A stretch of 14,806 nucleotides of DNA from Helicobacteraceae bacterium (GTDB taxonomy: Bacteria; Campylobacterota; Campylobacteria; Campylobacterales; Sulfurimonadaceae), in contig JAMOQV010000198.1 in NCBI GenBank assembly GCA_027068615.1, positions 1-14,806 of the forward strand, in the 5' to 3' direction. Positions 1-8,177 of this stretch are shown here, one piece after another (within the stretch, counting starts at the first letter, position 1; each line of letters starts with the position of its first letter). The notes under the pieces are model-generated. The model was given only the letters and a program-made list of their open reading frames with translations. It did no database searches and was not told where the DNA came from. Both the position numbers and the translations under genes were made by a program.

Positions 1-2
1 GA

Positions 3-692
3 AACCCATACTTTCTTATAACCTTGCTAAAACAACAAAAAAACTATAACATACCAAACCTAGAAAATATGATAGTAGGAGATGAACTACTAAACACCTT
101 TGAAGTAGAGAAACTAAAACTAGAAGTATTACTTTTTCAAGCTGGATATTTGACCATAGATAAAGCTATGCAAACCCCAATAGGTATAAAATATAAATTA
201 AAAATACCAAATATGGAAGTGCAAATATCTCTAAATAATTTGTTCTTACAGTATCTTTTATATGACAATTTCAATGATAAAAGATTGGAATTATATGAGA
301 TACTCTTTGATACAAATATGGATGAATTTAAAGATATATTTACTTCACTGTTTGCATCTTTGGCAAACAATAACTATACAAAAAATGATATATCAAACTA
401 TGAGGGTTACTATGCAAGTGTATTTTATGCATATCTAAGTGCTAGTGGATTAGACATCATAGCAGAAGATGTAACAAATCTAGGTCGTATAGATTTAACC
501 ATAAAGATAAACAACAACATCTACATTATAGAATTTAAAGTAGATGAAAAAGATGCATTAAAACAGATAAAAGAGAAAAATTATACTCAAAAGTATCTAA
601 ATGAAGATAAAAATATATATCTTCTTGGGATAGAGTTTAGTAAGGAAGATAAAAATATCTCTAAATTTGAATGGGAAAAATATGAAAATTAA
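3..692 (+). CDS. AAA-ATPase-like / PD-(D/E)XK nuclease-domain protein, 3' part (5' end outside window)
   Basis: The frame is open from the first complete codon at position 3, and its first residues (NPYFLITLL) read as the interior of a protein, so the TTG at 24 is not a real start. The sequence resembles the C-terminal half of the large family with an N-terminal AAA-ATPase-like domain and a C-terminal PD-(D/E)XK nuclease-like domain (DUF1703 type). Seen directly: a 'YNIPNLEN' stretch, a 'LLFQAGYLTI' helix, then the nuclease-like core with GRID (Asp at 492-494) followed about 13 residues later by E-F-K (531-539). This is the D...ExK arrangement of the fold. The ATPase half, with any Walker motifs, would lie upstream. 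The biological role of the family is poorly defined. The gene ends inside dctQ (11-nt overlap), which suggests co-transcription. Family assignment is from sequence memory; nuclease activity is inferred only. Confidence 0.8.
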   Translation, partial: NPYFLITLLKQQKNYNIPNLENMIVGDELLNTFEVEKLKLEVLLFQAGYLTIDKAMQTPIGIKYKLKIPNMEVQISLNNLFLQYLLYDNFNDKRLELYEILFDTNMDEFKDIFTSLFASLANNNYTKNDISNYEGYYASVFYAYLSASGLDIIAEDVTNLGRIDLTIKINNNIYIIEFKVDEKDALKQIKEKNYTQKYLNEDKNIYLLGIEFSKEDKNISKFEWEKYEN

Positions 693-1173
693 TTTTATAG
701 ATAAATTTATAAAATATTTGAGTTATTTTACAGCATTTATTGTAGCTATACTTGTTTTGTTAGTAGTTTATGATGCTACTATGAGATACTTGTTTTCAAC
801 TGGTTCTATCGCTATGCAAGAGTTAGAGTGGCATCTTTTCGATGTTGTTATTATGCTTGGTATCGCTTATACATTGCATCAAAATTCACATGTTAGAGTA
901 GATATATTTTATGCAAATTATTCTAAAAAAACAAAAGCTTTAGTTGATGTTATAGCTTCACTTTTTTTTATACTTCCTTTTTCTTTTCTTATCATATATA
1001 TAGGGATTGATTTTGTTTTACTTAGTTTTTCTCAAGGGGAGATGTCATCAAATCCAGGTGGATTAGAGTATCGTTATCTTGTAAAATCTCTTTTGCCTTT
1101 ATCATTTATCTTTTTATCATTGGTTGCTTCTAAAAATGTGATAGAAAATTTTAAAACTTGGAAATCATTATGA
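682..1173 (+). CDS. dctQ: TRAP transporter small permease subunit (DctQ family)
   Basis: Small membrane subunit of a tripartite ATP-independent periplasmic (TRAP) transporter, which imports organic acids or related solutes with a sodium or proton gradient. The protein has 163 aa and four hydrophobic segments (about residues 12-35, 45-63, 85-110 and 130-150). The family hallmark is clear: 'ELEWHLFD' followed by 'LGIAYTLHQNSHVRVDIFY'. I chose the ATG at 682, preceded by GGGA at 673-676, over an in-frame TTG at 667 that would add five residues. The gene overlaps the upstream nuclease-like gene by 11 nt and shares ATGA with dctM, so translation is probably coupled. The substrate cannot be deduced because the binding protein DctP is not in the window. 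The symbol is the generic family name. Confidence 0.9.
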   Translation: MKINFIDKFIKYLSYFTAFIVAILVLLVVYDATMRYLFSTGSIAMQELEWHLFDVVIMLGIAYTLHQNSHVRVDIFYANYSKKTKALVDVIASLFFILPFSFLIIYIGIDFVLLSFSQGEMSSNPGGLEYRYLVKSLLPLSFIFLSLVASKNVIENFKTWKSL

Positions 1174-2453
1174 TAGCTTTATCTATGTTTGTGGTAGTTT
1201 TAGCACTACTTTTAGTTGGTATCCCTGTTGCATTTGTATTTGGTAGTGTTGCACTTGGATTTGCTTTTTTTGTTCCACATATAGGGTTTGATATATTTTC
1301 AGTTTTACCATTTCGTATATTTGGGATTATGAGTAACACTACCCTTATGGCTGTTCCACTTTTTATAGCTATGGGGTTAGTGCTTGAGAAGTCGAAAATG
1401 GCAGAGAGACTTTTGGTTTCAATGAGTGCCATATTTGCTAATCTTCGTGGTGGACTTGGTGTAAGTGTAGTTTTAGTTGGAGCATTGTTAGCCGCTTCTA
1501 CTGGGATAGTATCTGCTTCTGTTGTTATGATGAGTGTTATAGCTTTACCACTTATGTTAAAAGCTGGATACGATAAGTCTTTAGCATCTGGCATAGTTGC
1601 ATCTTCTGGTACTCTTGGGCAGATTATACCTCCATCTATCATACTTATCATCTTAGGTGATGTTATGAATGTAAGTGTTGGTGAGTTGTTTATGGGTGCA
1701 GTTTTACCAGGGCTTTTGCTTGTTGGACTTTATATCGCTTATATCTTGATATATTCATACTTTTTACCTAGTGTTGCTCCTGTACCTAATGATATAAAAA
1801 AAGTCTCTTTTAAAGAGATAATCTTTTCTATTGTTCCACCTTTACTTTTAATGGTTGCAGTTTTAGGAAGTATATTTGCAGGGATTGCATCTCCTACTGA
1901 ATCAGCTGCTTTTGGTGTTATCGGTGCAATTTTGCTTAGTATGCTTAACAAATCATTATCTTTTGAGATGATAAGATATGCATCTTTAGAGACTGTAAAA
2001 CTTAGTGGTATGATATTTATGATACTTATAGGTGCTACTGCTTTTAGTTTGGTTTTTAATGAACTTGGTGGAACTGATCTTATAGTTGAGTTTTTTTCTG
2101 AAGATATAGGGGATGTTTGGGTTTTTATAGGTGTGGCGATGGTTAGTATATTTGTACTTGGATTTTTTATAGATTTTATAGAGATTAGTTTTATCGTTGT
2201 TCCTATACTTGTTCCTGTTATGGATGCTTTTGGCATCGACCCTATATGGTTTGCAGTTTTAATTGCTTTAAATCTTCAAGCATCTTTTTTAACTCCACCT
2301 TTTGGATTGTCACTTTTTTTCTTAAAAGGGGTTGCAGGTGATACTATAAAGACCACGCAGATATATAAAGGTATAATTCCTTTTATATTTTTACAGCTTT
2401 TAGGGTTGATTTTGGTTATAATATTTCCAAATTTAGTTTTTGCATTTATATAA
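1170..2453 (+). CDS. dctM: TRAP transporter large permease subunit (DctM family)
   Basis: Large, many-spanning membrane subunit that forms the transport path of a TRAP system together with DctQ. The 427-aa protein is hydrophobic throughout and of normal family length. Family signatures include 'PLFIAMGLVLEKSKMAERL', 'GGLGVSVVLVGALLAASTG', 'SGTLGQIIPPSIILIILGD', and a late 'FLTPPFGLSLFFLKG' loop. The start is the ATG at 1170, which overlaps the dctQ stop in ATGA. A TTG at 1158 is in frame, but the ATG gives the usual short N-terminus before the first helix. The next gene, a chemoreceptor, follows after 14 nt. Transport and sensing genes in one transcript could mean that the receptor responds to conditions where the substrate is used; this is inference. 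Confidence 0.93.
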   Translation: MIALSMFVVVLALLLVGIPVAFVFGSVALGFAFFVPHIGFDIFSVLPFRIFGIMSNTTLMAVPLFIAMGLVLEKSKMAERLLVSMSAIFANLRGGLGVSVVLVGALLAASTGIVSASVVMMSVIALPLMLKAGYDKSLASGIVASSGTLGQIIPPSIILIILGDVMNVSVGELFMGAVLPGLLLVGLYIAYILIYSYFLPSVAPVPNDIKKVSFKEIIFSIVPPLLLMVAVLGSIFAGIASPTESAAFGVIGAILLSMLNKSLSFEMIRYASLETVKLSGMIFMILIGATAFSLVFNELGGTDLIVEFFSEDIGDVWVFIGVAMVSIFVLGFFIDFIEISFIVVPILVPVMDAFGIDPIWFAVLIALNLQASFLTPPFGLSLFFLKGVAGDTIKTTQIYKGIIPFIFLQLLGLILVIIFPNLVFAFI

Positions 2454-2467
2454 ATTAAGGATTCATA

Positions 2468-3910
2468 ATGTGGTCATCTACTCTTGGTAAAATCAATCTA
2501 TTAAATCAGATACAAATTATAATATTTGTACTTGGTTTTGCGATTGAAGCTTTTTTTGCTGGTTTTTCTATAACTCTTGTTCTTTTGACAATATTACACA
2601 TAGGTTTGGCTGTTTATCTTAGGATGTATCTTTTAGTAGCTAAAAAAAGTGTTGAAAATGTTACAGAGGTTATTGTTCAAGCTAGAAATGGTGATTTTAA
2701 TACTCGTGCAGACCTTATTGGTGAGGGTGAGGTTAGAGAGCTTTCTGATTCTTACAACTCTTTGATGAATCAAATCCAGCATTATATAACTTGCACTACT
2801 GGTGCTATTACAGATGCAGCAAATGGTAAATTTGGATATTTAAATAGTGTTGATGTCAATGACCTTAATCAAACATTGATAAATGGTGTAAATGCTACTA
2901 AAAATGCTGTTGAAATTATTGAAAATGGTTATAATGCAAAACAAAGAGGAGAAATGTCTGAACTTTTAGCTGATCTTGGTGGTGGTGTTGCTAGTGGAAT
3001 GGGTATAGTTCAATCAAATCTTGAAGAATCAAATGATGAGATAAAACGAATAGTATTAGCATCAAATCAAACAGCAGATAGTGCAAATGAAAGTATAGAT
3101 GCTGTTCATAATGTAAGTGAAAACTTTGTAAAACTTAATGAGATTATAGAGAATGTGGATAATCAAATTTCGACTTTGACACAACAAAGTGAAGAGATTA
3201 CATCAGTTGTAAATCTTATAAAAGATATAACAGATCAAACAAATCTTTTAGCACTAAATGCAGCTATAGAAGCAGCAAGAGCAGGTGAACATGGTCGTGG
3301 CTTTGCCGTAGTTGCTGATGAGGTTAGAAAACTTGCAGAGAGAACTCAAAAAGCTACTCAAGAGATCAGTATAACAGTTACTACACTTCAACAAGAAACT
3401 AACTTTATACAAGAACAATCTGAAGTTATGAGTAATATCGCAAATGAATCATCTCAAAAAGTTGAAGAGTTCGCAGATACACTTAAAAAGTTTGGTAAAC
3501 ATTCACAAGAGACATCTATATCTGCTCAATTTATATATGATAAGATACATACGATACTTTTAAAAGTTGATCATATTTTATATAAGTCTCATGCTTATGG
3601 TTCTATCATACATGAAAAACAGATAGGTAATTTTAGTGATCATACTATATGTAGGATAGGTCAATGGTATTTTAATGGTGAAGGTAAATCAGAATTTTCT
3701 AAAACACAGTCATATAAAACACTAGATACTCATCATAAAGCAGTACACTCTTATGCACAAGAAAATATGAAATTTATAGATAATGGTACAGTTATGCAAA
3801 CACAAGTTAGACCTTTAATTGTAAATAATTTTACAAAAATGGAAGAGGAAAGTAAAAAACTTTTTGAGCTTATGGATACTATGGTTTTAGAAAAATCAGG
3901 TAAAATCTAA
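2468..3910 (+). CDS. Methyl-accepting chemotaxis protein with HAMP, signalling and CZB zinc-binding domains
   Basis: Chemoreceptor that controls the CheA kinase. The 480-aa protein starts with two closely spaced hydrophobic helices (about residues 13-29 and 33-53) and almost no loop between them, so it lacks a periplasmic ligand-binding domain. A HAMP-like region (about 53-105) follows, then the signalling coiled coil with its conserved hairpin (DQTNLLALNAAIEAARAGEH, from residue 256). The C-terminus is a CZB (chemoreceptor zinc-binding) domain with the expected ligands: His369, Cys395 in CRIGQW, and His423-x3-His427. CZB domains in other bacteria bind zinc and, in H. pylori TlpD, are linked to sensing oxidants such as HOCl. 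Sensing is therefore probably cytoplasmic and C-terminal. The ATG at 2468 has AAGGA at 2457-2461. It follows dctM by 14 nt and precedes the HIT gene by 2 nt. Confidence 0.93.
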   Translation: MWSSTLGKINLLNQIQIIIFVLGFAIEAFFAGFSITLVLLTILHIGLAVYLRMYLLVAKKSVENVTEVIVQARNGDFNTRADLIGEGEVRELSDSYNSLMNQIQHYITCTTGAITDAANGKFGYLNSVDVNDLNQTLINGVNATKNAVEIIENGYNAKQRGEMSELLADLGGGVASGMGIVQSNLEESNDEIKRIVLASNQTADSANESIDAVHNVSENFVKLNEIIENVDNQISTLTQQSEEITSVVNLIKDITDQTNLLALNAAIEAARAGEHGRGFAVVADEVRKLAERTQKATQEISITVTTLQQETNFIQEQSEVMSNIANESSQKVEEFADTLKKFGKHSQETSISAQFIYDKIHTILLKVDHILYKSHAYGSIIHEKQIGNFSDHTICRIGQWYFNGEGKSEFSKTQSYKTLDTHHKAVHSYAQENMKFIDNGTVMQTQVRPLIVNNFTKMEEESKKLFELMDTMVLEKSGKI

Positions 3911-3912
3911 TT

Positions 3913-4407
3913 ATGAAAGATATACTATATGCACCTTGGCGAGATGAATATGTAGCTGGTAAAAAGGTTGATGGTTGTGTTTTTTGTCATATTAGTAAAT
4001 CTATAGAGGAAGATAAATCATCTTATGTTCTTTATAGAGATGAACATTGTTTTATAGTGATGAATTTATACCCATATACACCAGGGCATTTTATGATTAT
4101 ACCCCATACACATACTGATAAGCTTGAAGATTTAGATGAAGAGAGTTGGCTTCACATCACAAGATTAGCTCAAAAAGGTGTAAAGATGCTAAAAGAGGTT
4201 TTAGGTGCTCATGGTGTAAATATAGGTATGAATCTAGGAAGTGCAGGTGGAGCGGGTATTGCAGAACATATACATATGCATCTTGTTCCTAGATGGCAAA
4301 GAGATACTAACTTTATAACTTCTATAGCAGATACTAGAGTTTACTCAACAGATTTTGAAAAAATCTATAATAAACTCTTAGACAATATCTCAAACTATAT
4401 AGACTAG
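3913..4407 (+). CDS. HIT-family nucleotide hydrolase/phosphorylase
   Basis: Histidine-triad protein of 164 aa, expected to act on nucleotide phosphates such as diadenosine polyphosphates (Ap4A) in the cytoplasm. The triad is seen as His119-Ile-His121-Met-His123-Leu, followed by VPRW. This 'HIHMHLVPRW' form is common in Ap4A-type HIT proteins. An N-terminal Cys22-x2-Cys25 pair is like the zinc site of this branch. Other conserved parts are 'NLYPYTPGHFMIIP' (from Asn51) and 'GMNLGSAGGAG'. The ATG lies 2 nt after the chemoreceptor stop, with AGGT about 10 nt upstream. It is probably the last gene of the transcript, ending at a stem-loop that overlaps its stop codon. The exact substrate is not determined by the sequence. 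Confidence 0.92.
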   Translation: MKDILYAPWRDEYVAGKKVDGCVFCHISKSIEEDKSSYVLYRDEHCFIVMNLYPYTPGHFMIIPHTHTDKLEDLDEESWLHITRLAQKGVKMLKEVLGAHGVNIGMNLGSAGGAGIAEHIHMHLVPRWQRDTNFITSIADTRVYSTDFEKIYNKLLDNISNYID

Positions 4408-4433
4408 TAAAAGAGTTTTTATAACTCTTTTAC
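4407..4433. terminator. Candidate bidirectional stem-loop between convergent genes
   Basis: A perfect 11-bp inverted repeat (GTAAAAGAGTT, loop TTTAT, AACTCTTTTAC) covers the last base of the HIT stop codon and the final codons of aspC on the other strand. Its position, exactly where two convergent transcripts meet in an 11-nt intergenic gap, suits a shared terminator. Against this, the stem is AT-rich and neither side is followed by a clean run of Ts, so efficiency is doubtful. Confidence 0.45.
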
Positions 4434-5582
4434 AAACTCTTCTATCCTTTTTATACCTGTACGGATACTTTCTATATCTGTAGCAAAACTAAATCTAAAG
4501 TAACCCTCACTACCAAAACCTACACCTGGAACTACTGCTACTTCTTTTTTAGCTAGTAACTCTTTTGCAAAAGTTAGTGAATCATTGCTTACTTTTTGTA
4601 TATTTACAAACAGATAAAATGCACCATCAGGTTTTAAAACACTTAGTCCATCTATCTCATTGAAAAGTTTTACAGCTTCATCACGACGAGCCATAAACTC
4701 TTTTCTCATCATCTCTATATCTGCATCTGCTTGACCACTAAGACCAACAATAGCTGCTTTTTGAGTGATAGAATTTATGTTTGATGTACTTTGAGATTGT
4801 AGTTTTTTTGTAGCTTTTATAAGCTCAGCATCGTAAGCTGCCATATAACCAAATCTCCATCCAGTCATAGCTACTGATTTACTAAGACCATTTATAGTTA
4901 CAGTTCTTTTAAACATATCTTCACTTACAGATGCACTTGATGTAAACTCACCATCATAGATAAGTTTTTCATACATCTCATCACTTGCTACTATAACTTT
5001 AGTTCCCTCCAACACTTTTCCTAGTGCAGTTAGTTCCTCTTTTGTATAAACTGAACCAGTTGGGTTTGATGGTGTAGTTAGTATAAGCATCTTAGTGTTT
5101 GGTGTAAGTGCATTTTTAAGTTGTTCTGGTGTGATTTTAAATGAGCTAGTATCGTGAGTCTCTATCTTTACTACTGTTCCACCACAGTACTTTACAAGTT
5201 CAGGGTATGTTACCCAGTATGGTGAGGGGATGATAACTTCATCACCTTTATCAATAGTCGCAGAAAAAAGGTTAAATAAAGAGTGTTTAGCACCATTGTT
5301 TACTATGATTTGGTTTGGTGCATATTCTAAGTTGTTATCTCTTTTAAGTTTGTCTGCAATAGCTTTTTTTAACTCAGGAATCCCATCAACGGCAGTGTAT
5401 TTTGTAAAGTCATTGTTGATAGCATCTATGGCTGCATCTTTGATAACTTGAGGTGTACCAAAGTCAGGCTCACCTGCTGAAAAACTAAGGATATCTTTAC
5501 CCTCAGCTTTTAACTCTTGTGCTAAAGTAGTGATAGCAATCGTGATCGATTCAGATAATGTATTGATGCGATTAGTAAGCAT
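4419..5582 (-). CDS. aspC: Aspartate aminotransferase (class I PLP-dependent)
   Basis: PLP-dependent aminotransferase that interconverts aspartate and 2-oxoglutarate with oxaloacetate and glutamate. The 387-aa protein has the class I/subgroup-gamma features: 'GEPDFGTP' (37-44), Tyr/Trp in 'PYWVTYPE', Asn173 in 'PSNPTG', Asp201 and Tyr204 in 'SDEMYE', the PLP Schiff-base Lys235 in 'GLSKSVAMTGWR', and the C-terminal substrate-carboxylate Arg in 'GYFRFSF'. The ATG at 5582 has AAGGG about 5 nt upstream. A TATAAT box lies in the 55-nt gap to cysE, so the gene probably has its own promoter as well as read-through from the cysE operon. Related enzymes can also use prephenate or other amino acids. 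The class is certain, the exact substrate range less so. The symbol follows usual practice for this phylum. Confidence 0.9.
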   Translation of the reverse strand: MLTNRINTLSESITIAITTLAQELKAEGKDILSFSAGEPDFGTPQVIKDAAIDAINNDFTKYTAVDGIPELKKAIADKLKRDNNLEYAPNQIIVNNGAKHSLFNLFSATIDKGDEVIIPSPYWVTYPELVKYCGGTVVKIETHDTSSFKITPEQLKNALTPNTKMLILTTPSNPTGSVYTKEELTALGKVLEGTKVIVASDEMYEKLIYDGEFTSSASVSEDMFKRTVTINGLSKSVAMTGWRFGYMAAYDAELIKATKKLQSQSTSNINSITQKAAIVGLSGQADADIEMMRKEFMARRDEAVKLFNEIDGLSVLKPDGAFYLFVNIQKVSNDSLTFAKELLAKKEVAVVPGVGFGSEGYFRFSFATDIESIRTGIKRIEEFVKEL

Positions 5583-5609
5583 AAAAACCCTTATAATAAA
5601 AATTAGGTA

Positions 5610-5615
5610 ATTATA
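5610..5615 (-). promoter_or_regulatory. Candidate -10 box of the aspC promoter
   Basis: On the minus strand the cysE-aspC gap reads TTTTTTTAG then TATAAT (5615-5610). A T-rich stretch before a good -10 with no clear -35 is typical of sigma-70 promoters in Campylobacter relatives. Transcription would start near 5603, about 20 nt before the aspC start codon. Confidence 0.5.
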
Positions 5616-5637
5616 CTAAAAAAATCATATATATAAG

Positions 5638-6339
5638 TTAGTTTTTCATAGCTTTTATAAAAGATTTGTAGATATGTTCCAATTCTAAATCTTGTTCTAG
5701 TAACTCTTTGTGGTCTTTTGTTAAGATATGCTCTAAAACAGCAACCCTTTTTAGTAGATATTCAAACATCTCTTTGTTTATATCTGGAAGCATATTGTGC
5801 ATAAGTGGGTCTTTGCATCTGCCTTTTTCTATAACATTTGCTGGTATCCCTACAGCTGTTGCATCTTTTGGTACAGGTTTTATAACAACAGAGTTTGCAC
5901 CTATCTTTGCTTTTTCGCCTATCTCAATATTACCTAAAACTTTTGCACCAGCACCGATAACTGTACCACTTCTTATAGTTGGGTGTCTTTTTCCTTGAAC
6001 TAAAGATACCCCACCAAGAGTTACACCTTGATAGATTAGTACATCATCTTCTATAATTGTAGTTTGACCTATAACTACACCGATGCCATGGTCTATAAAT
6101 ACACGAGAACCTATTTGTGCTTCTGGATGAATCTCTATGTTTGTAAGCCATTGTGAAAATCCAGATATAAGTCGCCCAAGTCTTTTAAAGTTTCTTATAT
6201 AAAAAAAGTGTGCTATTCTATACCAAGCCATAGCCCAAACACCGCGATAGTTAAATAAAAAGTCAACCCAAGAAGTTAGTGCAGGGTCGTTTTTGTAAGC
6301 ATTTGAAAAATCTTCTTTTATCTCTGCAAAAATTCCCAA
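5638..6339 (-). CDS. cysE: Serine O-acetyltransferase
   Basis: Transfers acetyl from acetyl-CoA to L-serine to give O-acetylserine, the first step of cysteine synthesis. The 233-aa protein has the usual alpha-helical N-terminal part and then a left-handed beta-helix of hexapeptide repeats. The catalytic region shows Asp83-His84 in 'FIDHGIGVVIGQT', then 'GVTLGG', and His119 in 'GKRHPTI'. These match the Asp-His and second active-site His of E. coli CysE. The C-terminal 'GIPANVI' closes the helix. The start is a TTG at 6339 with AGGAG 5 nt upstream (6349-6345). No in-frame ATG gives the expected N-terminus. The Shine-Dalgarno overlaps the speA stop codon, so translation is probably coupled to speA. 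About 30 residues beyond the helix extend past the usual tail. Confidence 0.94.
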   Translation of the reverse strand: MGIFAEIKEDFSNAYKNDPALTSWVDFLFNYRGVWAMAWYRIAHFFYIRNFKRLGRLISGFSQWLTNIEIHPEAQIGSRVFIDHGIGVVIGQTTIIEDDVLIYQGVTLGGVSLVQGKRHPTIRSGTVIGAGAKVLGNIEIGEKAKIGANSVVIKPVPKDATAVGIPANVIEKGRCKDPLMHNMLPDINKEMFEYLLKRVAVLEHILTKDHKELLEQDLELEHIYKSFIKAMKN

Positions 6340-6347
6340 ATCATCTC

Positions 6348-8177
6348 CTAGTTAGTGGTTCTTAGATAACCATTTTGTTGTAAATATAGTTCTAATTTTG
6401 CAAGTGTATCGTTTTTTTCTTTTTCTGTTATAAAATCACTATTTTGTAGTTTTTCTTCAAGGTTGGTATATATTAACTTTTTATCATATCCTATAGACTC
6501 AACTATATCTAAAAGGTTTTTTGACTCTATGGTATTTGTTAGTTTATATCCATTATCATCTATCTCAACTGTATATTCGTTAGGGTGTGTAAATAGATTA
6601 TGGTTCATACCTAATGTTTCTTGATAAGCTCCAACATTGAAAAAACCTAAAAAATAGTCCTCATCATCTATGTTTATATCGTGTAGATATAATGGTTTAT
6701 CTGCATCAAAATCTATCTCTCCGTCACTATCACAAGTTATATCCCATAAAGATGCTGCACGAAGTGGAGTTGAATCTAAATGATGTAAAGGCATAACTGG
6801 AAAACGTTGTTTTAAACCCCAGTAATCAGGTAAACTTTGAAATATAGAAGCATTTATAAGGTATCTTTCTTGTATATTTGCTTGTAGTTGTTCTAACTCT
6901 ATGTAGTTATCTACATTTGTAAGATAGAGAGTCTTTTTTATGATGTTATGTACTAGTATCTCTGCATTTGATCTATCTTGCAAATCGATATAACCTAAAT
7001 CAAAAAGTGTTAAGAGTGATTCTATATGGTCTAGTGCATCGTGTAGGTACTCTATACAGTTTTTGTTATTTAGTAGGTTATTTAACTCTCTTAATTCCTC
7101 TATAAGTGGTGGATTTACTTTTTTAAAGTTTAGAAGTTTTTCTTGATAATCTTGTGAAAAAAGTTCTAGTACAGGTGTTATAAGGATAGCATGAGATGCT
7201 ATTATAAATCTACCTGATTCTGTAAAAATATCTGGATGTTTAACACCTTTTGCATCCATAATCTCACCTAGTAAAAAAACAACACTACTTGAGAACTCTT
7301 TTATAGAGTAGTTGTATGATTTTGAGTGTGAGTGTTGGTTATACTCTACTGCTAAACCACCACCTATATTGATGCTACAAAGTGAAGTTGCTTCCATATT
7401 TTTAAGTTCTGCATAGATATTTCCAGCTTCACGGAGTGCTTTTTTTATGGGAGCTATATCGGACATTTGAGAACCTATATGAAAATGTATCATCTTAAAA
7501 TGTTGTAGTAGATTATGTTGTTTTAAGAGTTTTACAGCCTCTATAATCTCAGTAGAAGTTAGACCAAATTTTGCATCCATTCCACCACTTTTTGCCCAAG
7601 TCCCACTTCCAGCACTATGAAGTCTAACTCTTATCCCTATATCTGGTATCTTTAGGTTACATTCAGATGCTATATCTATGATAGTTTCAAGCTCACCCAA
7701 ACCCTCTATGGTTAGAGTTATATCGTGTCCACTTTGTGCAGCTATAAAACCAAGTGTTAGCATCTCTTTGTCTTTAAAGCCGTTTACTGTTATCTTTGCA
7801 CCAGTTGGAGTTTTGCTCATAGCGATTATAAGTTCAGCTTTACTTCCAGCTTCAAGACCGTAGTTAAACTCTTTGCCTTGTTCTATAATAGCTTCAACTG
7901 CATTTGGAAGTTGGTTTACTTTTAGTGGAAAAACAGCATTAAAACTACCTTTGTATCCATTTTCTAGTATAGCTTTATCGAAGTTTGCGTACAAACTGTT
8001 TATCTGTTTTTTTATAAGGTGTGGAAATCTTAAAAGTGTAGGGCCTTTTACATCTTTTGCTCTTATATCTTCTATAATGCTAAGCAATGATGGCATACTT
8101 TTATAGTTGAGTTTTAACTCACCATTTTCTATGATGAAGTTTTTATTTGCCCATATATCAAGACCAAAGTTTTGCAT
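6348..8177 (-). CDS. speA: Biosynthetic arginine decarboxylase
   Basis: Decarboxylates arginine to agmatine, the entry to putrescine and spermidine synthesis, using PLP (fold III, alanine-racemase-like barrel). The protein has 609 aa from the ATG at 8177, a little shorter than the 658-aa E. coli enzyme. Seen: PLP Lys86 in 'FNAVFPLKVNQ', 'HFHIGSQ', the phosphate-binding 'NIGGGLAVEY', 'FTESGRFI', and the C-terminal active-site motif 'TCDSDGEID'. An in-frame TTG at 8198 would add seven residues, but it has no Shine-Dalgarno. The ATG gives the family-like start 'MQNFGLDIW', though its own ribosome site (AAAGAA) is also weak. The 5' end overlaps the small toxin-like gene by 20 nt. cysE follows with 8 nt between stop and start. 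Location in a hisS-to-cysE operon is inferred from spacing. Confidence 0.94.
   Translation of the reverse strand: MQNFGLDIWANKNFIIENGELKLNYKSMPSLLSIIEDIRAKDVKGPTLLRFPHLIKKQINSLYANFDKAILENGYKGSFNAVFPLKVNQLPNAVEAIIEQGKEFNYGLEAGSKAELIIAMSKTPTGAKITVNGFKDKEMLTLGFIAAQSGHDITLTIEGLGELETIIDIASECNLKIPDIGIRVRLHSAGSGTWAKSGGMDAKFGLTSTEIIEAVKLLKQHNLLQHFKMIHFHIGSQMSDIAPIKKALREAGNIYAELKNMEATSLCSINIGGGLAVEYNQHSHSKSYNYSIKEFSSSVVFLLGEIMDAKGVKHPDIFTESGRFIIASHAILITPVLELFSQDYQEKLLNFKKVNPPLIEELRELNNLLNNKNCIEYLHDALDHIESLLTLFDLGYIDLQDRSNAEILVHNIIKKTLYLTNVDNYIELEQLQANIQERYLINASIFQSLPDYWGLKQRFPVMPLHHLDSTPLRAASLWDITCDSDGEIDFDADKPLYLHDINIDDEDYFLGFFNVGAYQETLGMNHNLFTHPNEYTVEIDDNGYKLTNTIESKNLLDIVESIGYDKKLIYTNLEEKLQNSDFITEKEKNDTLAKLELYLQQNGYLRTTN

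Noticed and set aside
24..692. Complete gene starting at the TTG at position 24
   Set aside because: The frame is open upstream to the window edge and the residues before the TTG fit the family interior, so the gene is truncated by the window.
1151..2236. Long reading frames on the minus strand across the TRAP large permease gene (1151-1651 and 1739-2236)
   Set aside because: They are antisense shadows of dctM: no ribosome sites, composition fits the reverse complement of a hydrophobic membrane protein, and the + strand frame is an unmistakable DctM.
5611..5618. TTATACTA shared by the regions before aspC, before the secretion operon (reverse orientation, 9829-9836) and before the acidic ORF (14011-14018)
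   Set aside because: It first looked like a common regulator site, but it overlaps ordinary -10-like sequence in a very AT-rich genome and occurs at unrelated genes, so chance is the simpler reading.
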